Positions 1 to 9,100 of a stretch of DNA of 21,433 nucleotides are shown in pieces (the stretch's first letter is position 1; each line of letters opens with the position of its first letter). Below the pieces are notes generated by a model that was given only the letters and a program-made list of their open reading frames with translations, had not been told where the DNA came from and did not search any database. This DNA is from a virus. The translations under genes were made by a program, and so were the position numbers. Where the stretch lies: positions 1 to 21,433 of the IMG/VR virus record IMGVR_UViG_3300046028_005466, one strand, 5' to 3'.

Positions 1-1
1 C

Positions 2-787
2 GGAGAAGCTGGAGCTAAAGCGTCTAGACTTAAAGAAGAATTAGTTATTCTGAATGAAGCTAAAAATCTTAAATCTAAGATGGCTATCTATGATAAAGAG
101 TCAGCTACTGCGGAGAAAATTCATGGCGATGCTGTAAGTAGAATTAACCAACTTGAACAAGTAGGACAGATAAGCAGTTTAAGTGCTACTATGGCTAGAA
201 CTAAAGCTAATGAAAGACTTTTAGAGATTAGACAGAAAGATGTTGACTTAGCTAAGAAAGCTTTAGATGAAGCTAAACCAGAAGCTAGACCAGCTAGTCA
301 AGCTACTTACGATTTAGCAGTCCAGAGACTTGAAAGTCTAAAACTAGTAGCTAATGAAACTGGAGCTATGATTGAGCAATCTTTAGGTAATGCTTTTGAT
401 ACTGCATTCATAGGTTTAATTAATAAGTCTATGACTGCTAGTCAAGCATTTAAAGCTTTTACTAATAGTGTACTTGCAGACATAGCTAAGATTATCGCTC
501 AAGAGTTAAGAAGTCAGATACTAGGTTCTATTTTAAGACCTTTAGCTGGAGCTGCTTTATCTGGTCTTGGAAGTTTAGGACAAAGTGCAGGGTTATTCCA
601 AGCTACTAATATAAGTTCTGATGCTGCCTTTAGAGGTCCTATGAAACCTACTTTTGCAGCTAATGGCGGAGTATTTGCAGGTCCTGGAATCTCAGCACAC
701 TCTGGTACAATAGTTAGTTCTCCTACAGTATTTCCTTTTGCAAAAGGTGTTGGTTTAATGGGCGAAGCGTGTGCTCTTCCGATCTAG
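2..787 (+). CDS. Tape measure protein, C-terminal part (5' cut by window edge, 3' interrupted by adapter sequence)
   Basis: The frame is open from base 2, so the gene starts outside the window. The protein would set tail length inside the growing tail tube. Visible are a helical, Ala/Lys/Glu-rich stretch and then a block (about nt 360-530) of the kind seen at the C-terminus of lambda-family tape measures: IEQSLGNAFDTAFIGLINKS, then an ASQAFKAF and VLADIAKII helix. A Gly/Ala/Phe-rich tail follows, ending in GLMGEA. In lambda-type tape measures GLMGEA is normally followed by GPEAI.PL, but here it runs into adapter-derived residues (CALPI) and a stop at 785-787. The real protein therefore continues in the next fragment, in another frame. 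The gpM, gpL, gpK, gpI and gpJ homologues downstream support the identification. The family call is firm; the native junction sequence cannot be recovered from this window. Confidence 0.9.
   Translation, partial: GEAGAKASRLKEELVILNEAKNLKSKMAIYDKESATAEKIHGDAVSRINQLEQVGQISSLSATMARTKANERLLEIRQKDVDLAKKALDEAKPEARPASQATYDLAVQRLESLKLVANETGAMIEQSLGNAFDTAFIGLINKSMTASQAFKAFTNSVLADIAKIIAQELRSQILGSILRPLAGAALSGLGSLGQSAGLFQATNISSDAAFRGPMKPTFAANGGVFAGPGISAHSGTIVSSPTVFPFAKGVGLMGEACALPI
768..785 (+). other. Illumina TruSeq read-2 adapter remnant inside the contig
   Basis: CGTGTGCTCTTCCGATCT is an exact 18-base match to the 3' end of the Illumina TruSeq read-2 adapter, in the orientation in which the adapter precedes an insert. 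It is GC-rich compared with its surroundings. It lies exactly where a conserved tape measure motif (GLMGEA before, IPLKR after) is broken and shifted in frame. This is an assembly or read-trimming artefact rather than biology. Confidence 0.96.
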
Positions 788-1028
788 GAGAAGGAGGATA
801 CCTTTGAAACGAAATGCACAGGGCAAATTAGGGATTGCGGCTGAAAATGCTGGACATTCTAATAATAACCTGTATAATATCACAGTAAATGTAGAAGCTA
901 AACAAGGTGAATCCGCTTCTCAATTTGGAGATAGAGCTGCTCAAGCTATTATACGTTCAATAGCTAAAGAGGAAATCTCTAATGCTAGAAGACCTGGAAA
1001 TACCTTAAACAAATCGAGATTCGCCTAA
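786..1028 (+). CDS. Tape measure protein, extreme C-terminus (same gene, after the adapter)
   Basis: The open frame begins formally at a GTG (771) that is adapter sequence, so only bases after 785 are credited here. The product starts around RRRRIPLKRNAQGKLGI and ends NKSRFA. The IPLKR...GKLG block followed by an ITVNV strand and a final Ala/Arg-rich helix (AAQAIIRSIAKEEISNARR) is the usual end of lambda-type tape measure proteins. It therefore belongs to the upstream fragment. Deleting only the 18 adapter bases does not restore one frame, so a few native bases are also missing or altered (the net correction must be 1 mod 3). The stop overlaps the next start as TAATG, showing translational coupling to the gpM-like gene. 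It should not be annotated as a separate 85-aa gene. Confidence 0.85.
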   Translation, partial: RRRRIPLKRNAQGKLGIAAENAGHSNNNLYNITVNVEAKQGESASQFGDRAAQAIIRSIAKEEISNARRPGNTLNKSRFA

Positions 1029-1390
1029 TGACAACTACTGCACTTCCTTTAGGAAACAAGATAGCTATTGATAGTACTAAATCTGTTTCTTTTACAGAAA
1101 TGTCTTCTCAGTTTGGGGATGGGTACGAACAAGTAGCTCCTAAAGGTATAAACAATATAAGAGAAGCTTGGAATATAACTTGGGGAGCTTTAACTGAAAC
1201 TGAAAAGAATACAGTTATTGGGGTTATCGAGTCGGTAGGTTCTTGGGGTATTTTAACTTGGACTCCTTGTGGAGAAACAGTTCAGAAAAAGTACAGACTC
1301 GGTAAAGATGGCTATACCTTAAAACGTGAAGGTTCTAATGCTATCTTTTCAGTAAGTTGCTCACTTCGTCAAGTCTTTGATATAACTTAG
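1028..1390 (+). CDS. Minor tail protein, lambda gpM family
   Basis: A 120-aa protein, slightly longer than lambda gpM (109 aa). The N-terminal third has the signature of the phage minor tail protein family: a short beta strand, then FGDGYEQVAPKGINNIREAWNIT in pieces (FGDGYEQ, then INN.REAW). After it come an acidic helix and a Trp-rich loop (SWGILTWTPCGE), ending with a strand rich in charged residues. In lambda, gpM acts after the tape measure in building the tail tip between the tube and the gpL/gpK/gpI/gpJ complex. It starts at ATG in a TAATG overlap with the tape measure stop and is followed 8 nt later by the gpL-like gene. The gene order matches lambda H-M-L-K-I-J, which makes the call secure. 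Confidence 0.9.
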   Translation: MTTTALPLGNKIAIDSTKSVSFTEMSSQFGDGYEQVAPKGINNIREAWNITWGALTETEKNTVIGVIESVGSWGILTWTPCGETVQKKYRLGKDGYTLKREGSNAIFSVSCSLRQVFDIT

Positions 1391-1398
1391 GAGGTAAA

Positions 1399-1911
1399 GT
1401 GGATATAGATGACTTAACCCAGCGGTCTACCTTACCAGCCTATGTTGAACTTTTTGATATTGACTGTTCAGCTATTACTGGAATTGGGACTATTTATAGA
1501 TTAACTCCAAATGTAGGGTCTAATAACTCTAATATTATGTTTGGAGGGGATGCTTATACTCCTTTTCCAATCCAAATAACAAGTTATGCTCAAGATTCAG
1601 ACTCTGCGCCAGCTAGACCTACTCTTAGTATATCTAACGTAAGTAAGTTATTCGGTATGTTATCTTTTACTTTTCAAGATATTATAGGAGCTAGAGTTGT
1701 TTATTATAGAACTTTTGCAAACTATCTTGGACAATCTACTAAAGTTTCTGCAGCTCCTTTAAAGTTTACTATAGCTAGAAAAACTGCCCATAGCATGGGA
1801 ATGCTTAGTTTTGAACTTCGCTCTCCTTTAGACTCTGAAAGAGCTGTACTTCCTAAACGTCAGATGCTTAAAAAAGACTTTCCAGGACTAGGTATTAATA
1901 AGGTAATGTAA
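1399..1911 (+). CDS. Minor tail protein, lambda gpL family (short form without the C-terminal Cys domain)
   Basis: A 170-aa protein. The start is GTG with a strong AGGAGG at 1389-1394 that overlaps the gpM-like stop. The N-terminal two-thirds carry gpL family features: VELFDIDCSAITG.G.IYRLTP, then FGGDAYTPFPIQI, and ARPTLSISNV before a helix and strands. The C-terminus reaches a Leu-Pro-Lys-Arg motif and DFPGLG and then stops. Lambda gpL (232 aa) continues into a domain with four cysteines that binds an iron-sulfur cluster; this protein has only one Cys in total and lacks that domain. The stop overlaps the gpK-like start (TAATG). Function by family: part of the tail-tip hub onto which gpK, gpI and gpJ assemble. 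The family call is firm; the missing domain is directly visible. Confidence 0.88.
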   Translation: MDIDDLTQRSTLPAYVELFDIDCSAITGIGTIYRLTPNVGSNNSNIMFGGDAYTPFPIQITSYAQDSDSAPARPTLSISNVSKLFGMLSFTFQDIIGARVVYYRTFANYLGQSTKVSAAPLKFTIARKTAHSMGMLSFELRSPLDSERAVLPKRQMLKKDFPGLGINKVM

Positions 1912-2618
1912 TGTACGATATAGATGAACTGAATAGAGGGATTCTAAATAACTACCCTAATGAAAGTTGTGGGTTTATTCTTCAAGATAATACTATTATC
2001 TTCTGCATGAATATATCAGAAACTCCAGAAAAAGCTTTTAAGATAAATCCGGTAGATTATGTTAAGTTTTCTGGACAACTTAAATATATCTTTCATAGCC
2101 ATTGTATAAATCCTAGAACAAGTAGAAACTTAGACCCTAGAACTCCTTCAGTTGCTGACATGAAAGGTCAAGAGGTATCTGGAATTCCTTGGTTAATCTT
2201 TGCTACCGAAGGTTGGGTAGTTTCAGACCCTATAGAACTTCCAAGAACTTCTTCAAGCGAGTATCTGGAAAGACCTTTTATTTGGTTTATTAATGACTGC
2301 TATACCCTTGTTCAAGATTATTATAAATTCGAATTAGGTATTGAGTTAAAACCTTATATCCTGCACGACTACACAGCAATTCGGAAGTCAGATAAAGTTT
2401 TTGATGAATTTATAGAAGATTATGGCTTTATGGAACTTCAAAACCTAGATGACCTGCAGAATGGAGACCTTTTCATACTAGATAATTCTGGATTTAGAGA
2501 AAACCACTTAGGAATCTACCATGAAGGTTGCCTTATTCATCAAGGACTTTTATCTTGCAAAGAACCACTGGAAAACTATATGTCTCAGATTAAAAAGAGG
2601 TTAAAATATGTTGGTTAG
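1911..2618 (+). CDS. Tail tip endopeptidase, lambda gpK family (JAMM metalloprotease plus NlpC/P60)
   Basis: A 235-aa two-domain protein. Residues 1-110 resemble a JAB/MPN metalloprotease: an N-terminal NESCGFI with E18, then H62-S-H64 and a later S80-x-x-D83, which would bind zinc. Residues 120-230 are an NlpC/P60 peptidase: C130 in NDCYTLVQ, H199 in NHLGIY, and H210 in LIHQG as the likely third residue. In lambda-like phages this protein probably cuts peptidoglycan stem peptides during tail-tip assembly or DNA entry. It overlaps the gpL-like stop by one base and extends 11 bases into the gpI-like gene. The gap between the HxH pair and SxxD is longer than in most JAMM domains. Its sequence context (INPRTSRNLDPRTPS) suggests a loop insertion, not a loss of function. 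Confidence 0.9.
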   Translation: MYDIDELNRGILNNYPNESCGFILQDNTIIFCMNISETPEKAFKINPVDYVKFSGQLKYIFHSHCINPRTSRNLDPRTPSVADMKGQEVSGIPWLIFATEGWVVSDPIELPRTSSSEYLERPFIWFINDCYTLVQDYYKFELGIELKPYILHDYTAIRKSDKVFDEFIEDYGFMELQNLDDLQNGDLFILDNSGFRENHLGIYHEGCLIHQGLLSCKEPLENYMSQIKKRLKYVG

Positions 2619-3195
2619 AATCTATAGAACTTTAAATGAATGTATTAACTTTGAGACTGACCTTACAGATACTAGAGAGATTTTTAACTCTATAAAATAT
2701 ACTTATGGTGAAGATATTATAGATAGTCTGCTATACGCTAAACACGTTTTTGTAGGAACTATTGGTGAAAGAGTAGATGCTTTAACTCCTTCTACTTTAT
2801 TTTCAGATTTAACTCTCTATGAAGAATTGTATATAATTCCTAAAGTTGAAGGGGCAGAACCTATTACAGCAACTATGGTTATGTCAGCTTCTATATCAGC
2901 TACTTCTGCTGTAGGCGTAACTGGTGGTACTATTCTAATGTCAGCTGGTGTAGCTTCTGCCATTGCAGCTGTAGCTAATTTAGCTATAGGTATTGGTATA
3001 TCCATGTGCGTATCAGCTTTAATGTCTCCTACAAATACTTTTGGAAGTGATGCTGCTAGGTCTCAAAAATCAAGTACTATGTTTAATTCAGCTGTTACAA
3101 TTACTGAACAAGGTGGTTCAGTCCCACTAACTTATGGAAATCCTTTCTGCGGTGGTGTTTTAATTTCTTCTGGTCTTACTTCAACGGATAAATAA
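2608..3195 (+). CDS. Tail assembly protein, lambda gpI family
   Basis: A 195-aa protein. Residues 1-80 form a mixed alpha/beta domain ending YEELYIIPKVEG, as in the lambda tail assembly protein I family. Residues 86-139 are a long Ala/Gly/Ser/Met-rich hydrophobic segment that could span or insert into a membrane. Near the C-terminus, VPLTYGNPFCGGVLISSG (172-189) is the conserved family motif. The start lies within the gpK-like gene (11-base overlap). The stop is followed two bases later by the gpJ-like ATG. By family it is needed for tail-tip assembly together with gpJ and is thought to leave the finished particle. The alternative small minus-strand frame inside it is a shadow. Confidence 0.9.
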   Translation: MLVRIYRTLNECINFETDLTDTREIFNSIKYTYGEDIIDSLLYAKHVFVGTIGERVDALTPSTLFSDLTLYEELYIIPKVEGAEPITATMVMSASISATSAVGVTGGTILMSAGVASAIAAVANLAIGIGISMCVSALMSPTNTFGSDAARSQKSSTMFNSAVTITEQGGSVPLTYGNPFCGGVLISSGLTSTDK

Positions 3196-3197
3196 TA

Positions 3198-6100
3198 ATG
3201 AGTACAGAACTTATCGTAGCTGGTGAAATGGGTAAAGGTGGTAGTGGACCTGTTGAGAGCGTAGATACCTTAATTAGCCGTCAAACTGTTAAAACTTTAT
3301 TTGTAGTAGGCGAAGGTGTTATTAGTGAAATTGAAGAAGTCTATTTAGATACTGTAAGTATTGATAGATTTGACGCAGATTTGCTTACTAGAACTGGAAC
3401 TGATGGACAAGAAGTTATCGAAGGTTTTACAGATACAGAAGCTCCTCTTCCTGGATTTGTAGGTAAAGTAATAGATAAAGGTGATGAAAATATACCTAAT
3501 GTAGATATATCTCCCCTTGTAACTACAAATATTACTAATTTTGTAGTTAATAAGTTCTACAGAATTACCAGCCTAGGTAATGCTACATCTGCACAATGGA
3601 TGGCTGTTGGTGCAGGTACAAAATATGTACCAGCTGCTATTGGTATGGTTTTTAAAGCTAAAAAAGCTGGAGTTGGTGTTACTGGTGCAGGTGTTGAGAA
3701 AGTTAGTTTCCAGCAAAATACTTATGAAACAGCTATTCCTTACGATGCTAATAGAGCTAGACTTACTTTCACTATTCCTGTTATGCTTCATGTAGATGGG
3801 GATGGTAATACTGGCGGAAGTGCAGTAGAACTTGATATTTATACAAGACCAAATAGCACAGCTAATTGGAATCTGGTAGCTAACTTTACTAAAAAAGGTA
3901 AAACTACTCACGGCTATACTTTTGACAAAGAAGTAACTCGCCCGTCTAATGTAAATCCTAATAATAGAATACCTTGGGAAATCAAAGTTCTTCGGGTTAC
4001 TGATGACTCAGCTACAAATGATAGTAAAACCCAGAATAAAGTAAGTTGGTCAGCTGTTACTCAAATTTATGATACTACTAATACTTATCCAAATTCTGCC
4101 TTAGCTGGTATTACCCTACGAGATGCAAGTCAGTTTGGTAACAAAGTTCCAGAAATTATGTTTAAAGTTAAAGGTAAACTTGTTTTAATACCTTCTAATT
4201 ATAATGCAGCAACTAGAGTTTATACTGGAAACTGGACTTCAGGCAGTTGGTACTCAGTTCTAGGAGTACTTACTAAAGTTTACACTAATAATCCAGCTTG
4301 GATTATCTATGATGTTCTTACAGATACAAGAGCAGGTCTAGGGTTAGCTCAAGCAGACATAGATATTTATTCTATCTATCTCTTAGGCAAGTATGCGGAT
4401 GAACTTATTCCTTATACTGAAGGTATTAATAATATACAAATCCCTAGATATACTTTGGATTATTCTTTTCAAACTAGACAACCAGTTAGAGATTTCCTTA
4501 GCCAAATTCTAAGTATCTGTAATGCTAACTTGATTACTAATGAACTTGGGCAGGTAGCTATTGTCTTCCAGTATCCTGGACAAGTAGTTAGAAGAAATAT
4601 AACTAATGCTAATGTAGTTGATGGTATTTTTACTTACCAAAGTTCAAATATTGAGCAAAGAACTACTTTAGTTAATGTAACTTATAACAATGGTAAGAAC
4701 TTTGGGCGGACAGATACTGCTACAGTATTTGAGCAAGACCTTATAGATAGGTATGGGTTACAACCTATAGATGTAGTACTGCCTGGTTGTTATTATGAAG
4801 CTCAAGCTATTAGAAAAGCTCGTTGGACTTTATACTCTAACTGTCACTTTACTAATTTTGTAACTTTTAACGTATTCCTGGACGGTTTAAACTATAAGAT
4901 TGGGGATTTAGTTAGAGTTTATGATAACTATAACCAAAATACTCAACAAGCAGGAACTATTGTTTCTTACTCTAATGCCAGCGGCACAACTACTGTTATC
5001 TTTGACCGTACATTAACCTTAAATAATGGCTCTTATACTTTCTATTGCTATGATACTTCTGGGGCTGAAATAACAAAGACTATATCAGTTGCTGGTTCTA
5101 TAGCTACTGCAACTACAGTTGCAATTCCAGCTGGAACTACTAATCACCCAGATTATGACTACCAAGGTTATGTAACTAAATACGGGATTCCTGCTACTGG
5201 AGTTCATCTAACTGATGAATTTAAACTACCTTCGCATATTACATTTAGTACTAATTCAATTTATAGTTCTACTAACTTTTTAGGCGGAACTTGGACTGGA
5301 AGTGGGACTACTTGGCACTTTTACCCTTCAATCTATAACTTAACCCAGTATAATGCTGCTGAGTACATAGACTACTTTACTCATGTAGAGTATATAGGAA
5401 CTTATCTACATTTAAATGGGCAAACTTACCAAGGGACAGTTGCTTTAAACGGAACTCCTTCTGCAACTACAGTTTATATTGCTAAACAATTTCCAGGAGC
5501 TATTGACCAAAGAACAGTAAATGCTTCTACTTTAGATAGGATTACTTTAAACTCAGTAGTTACTTTAAACTTAGGTGGGATATTTATTCTATCTGGGGCA
5601 GCTGCTGGTAAAGTTTATAGAATTACTAATATAACTAAAAGCGAGGAAAGTCAATATGCCGTTACAGGGTTAGAGTTTAGTGATTCTATCTTTGATTATA
5701 TAGATTCGGGCATAGATATAACTCCTTTAACGGGGGACTTTGTAGATGTAGACCAATTCTATACTACAGATGTTGAATCTATTTCTTGGTCAGATAGTTC
5801 AGCTACTAATGGTAGTTATTCTAATAGTACTTTACATATAAGTTGGATTTGGGACTCAGCTAAGACTCAAAAGTATAGAGCTAATTTTAAACTAAACTAC
5901 TATGGTCCTAGTGCTAATACAGTTATGGTAGACCAGATTACTACTGATAACTATGATATTCCTAACCCAGTCCCAGGAAGATATATAGTCACTTTATGGG
6001 CGATTAATCCTTTTACTGGAATTAGTTCTAAACCTAAAATTCAAGTTGTAGACTTTAAAATAGATTCTACAGTAGTTTCTACTTTGCAAGCTCCTATTAA

Positions 6101-9100
6101 TGTTAGAATTACTGGAACTACGGCTGTAAGCCCTCAACCAGCTAGTCTTAGTTTTACAACCCCAGATTTAAATATAAGTTTTGATTATAACCCAGACAAC
6201 CAAGCTGTTGATGATGCTTTAGGAGACTATCTTCTTGAAGTATGGGAAATTGCTATAAATCCTAATACTCAAGCAGTTACTTATACTACTCTTAAAAACT
6301 CATACCCTATAGCAGCAGAAGCAGGCTCTCTTATAGTTGACCCTACAAGCCCAGATACTAGCTTTACACCTTTAAATGGTAGTTTTCAATTTTCTTTAAG
6401 CGAGAACTTACATACGTTTGGAGGAAGTCCTTCAAGAACTTTAGGAATTAAAATCTATAGTAGAGATTTGTTTGGGCATATTTCAGCTAACCCAGCTACT
6501 GTAGTTTTTTCTAACCCAGTTCCAGTTAAAATTACTACTACAGACTATAGCGTAGTTTCTGGAGTATCTTCTGTATTTGTCAATATCAAAGCAAGTACTG
6601 AGGTTGATGTTAAAGGTTATTTAGTTTGGAGAAGTACCTCCCCACTATTTATTAAAAACTCAAGTACTTTAGTATATGACGGACCTAATAACTATGTAAC
6701 TTTACCAGTACCTACTGCAACTAAGTATTGGTACTCGGTAGCTGCTTATGATAACTTTAGTAAGACAGAGTACTCTCCTTCTGACGAGCAAGATTCAACT
6801 CCTGCAAGTGCTGATGCAACTACTTGGACTAAAACTGGACTTCAGTTTACAGCTAATGCGATTACTAAAACTCTTAGTTGGACAGCTGGTACTGTTATAA
6901 GAAATGCTACTAATACTTTTAATATAGTAGCTGGTACTTCAGTATGGTCTACTGGATTTTTATATGTTTACTTTAATCCTAGTGTTTCTACGACTGCTTT
7001 GCAAGTAACTACTACGCTCCTAAACGCAGTTCAAATAGGTTGTTATCCTATTGCGACTTATACTGGCGGAGATAATAGTACAATCAAAGGCGGAGATGGT
7101 AATGCTTTCATTTCTGGTTCTCAGATTATAGCTGGAACTGTAGGTGCTTCAGAGATTAAAGCTGGTTCTATTGTTGCAAGTCTTTTAGATACTACAAATG
7201 CAGTTATTACTGGAACAGCTCAGATAACTGATGGTATTATTACTAACGCCAAAATCGGAAACTCTATTATGAGCTTGGACTACAATCCAACTACTTATAA
7301 AGGTTGGATTATAGATAAAGCTGGCAATATTAATACTTATGGCTCTTTAGGACTCTACGATACTAATGGCAATGTAGTATTTGCAGGTGGTAACTTTAAT
7401 TGGAATAATGCTAAAGGCACTGGAGTTCCTCAAGTAGGGGCTACTAGAAACGTATTTACAGGACCTTGGTTAACTAATACTACTTATGTAATTGGTGATA
7501 TAGTTACTGATGGTTTAGGTTATGGTTGGTCTTGTGTTACAGCTCATACATCTTCTGCTTCAGTTAAAACTCCAGTATATCCTATAACCTCTAATTCTTA
7601 CTGGGCAATTTATACTGTTAAAGGCGATTCAGCATCTTCTACAACTATAGTTTCTATCTATAGAAGAGTAGCTGGGACTAATCCTTCATTGCCATTGCCT
7701 TCTGGAACTGTAACTTATAATTTTAGTTCTGGAACTCTTACTGGGTTAGATAATGGTTGGTCTAAAGATGTTCCAGCTGGAGTAGACCCTCTATATATCT
7801 CAGCTGCTACAGCTGTAGGAACGGGTAGTGCTACTATAGGTGGATGGGCAACTCCAGTTCTTTTTGTAAGTAACGGTATTGATGGGACTCCTGGCACTAA
7901 TACTGCTACAGTTACCTTATACCAAACTACAGCTACTTCTTCACCTCCAACACGCCCTCTTATACCACTTACTTATAAATTTTCAGATGCTACAATAGCT
8001 GAAACCTTGCCTAATAACTGGCAAAGAAGTTTACCTACTACAGGTGCTTATCGGTGGATAACTACAGCTACCGCTCTAGGAACTACAGCTACAGATACTA
8101 TTTTAGCTAGTGAATGGGCACCTGTAAGTTTACTTGCTCAAGATGGTGTTAATGGTCTTAGAACAGCTATCATGGATATGTACCAATGGGCAACTTCAGC
8201 TCCTACTACGTTTCCTTCTGGGGTATCTACTTTTACATGGGCAAACGGACAGTTTACAACGCCACCAACCCCTAATAATTGGCACACAACTCCTCAGACT
8301 CCAGTTAAAGGTCAAACTTTATATATAGCTAGAACTATTTATACTGATTCTGGTACTTCTGAAAATAGTTTAATTTCTTGGACAGCTACTACTGCTACTC
8401 CTAGAAGCATTGCAGGTATAGATGGTACTCCAGGAACTAGAACAGCTTACTTAGAAGTATATAAATGGTCTGCAGTTGCTCCGACTAGCTTTCCTCAAGG
8501 AACTTCTACATATACTTGGCTAAATGGAACTTTTACAGATGCTAATGTAAATACTAATGGCTGGTTGTTAGTTCCTGGAGCTTCTGTACAAGGGCAAACT
8601 CTTTGGGGAATTAGCCAAGCTTATAGTGATACAGGAACTTCTAGTACTAGTTCTGTTACTTGGTCAAGCATATCACCTTATGCTTTAGGATATGCTGGTA
8701 TAGATGGAACTGCAGGTAAAACAGCTGCTAACTTTGGTATAGATAATGCTGCAGCTATATTTAATAAAAATGCTAGTAATGTTATAGCCCCTAGTGCGGG
8801 TATTACCTTAACAACTAGCTACCAAAATATAACTGGAACTCTCAGCTATCAATGGCAAAAGAATGGAGCTAATCTTGCGGGTGCTACTTCCAGTAGTTAT
8901 ACAGTTCCAACTTCTGACTATAACTCTGTAACTTCAAATACCTATAAAGTTACTATAACTGGAACTATTAATGGGGTTGCAACTTCTTTATCAGATACTA
9001 TAACTATCCCTATGCTTATAGACGGTGGTTCTAGTGCTGTTGTTCTTCTTTCTAATGAGAATATAACTTTTAGTGCGCCTAATGTCTTATACTCTGGTAT

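Noticed and set aside
771-1028. Separate 85-aa gene after the tape measure
   Set aside because: Its start codon is inside the adapter remnant; the sequence is the tape measure C-terminus.
2817-3005. Minus-strand frames inside the tail genes (2817, 3573, 7715, 11214, 11577, 13635) and alternative plus frames in the fibre gene
   Set aside because: They are shadows of strong plus-strand genes with family matches, and have no ribosome site or recognisable motif of their own.
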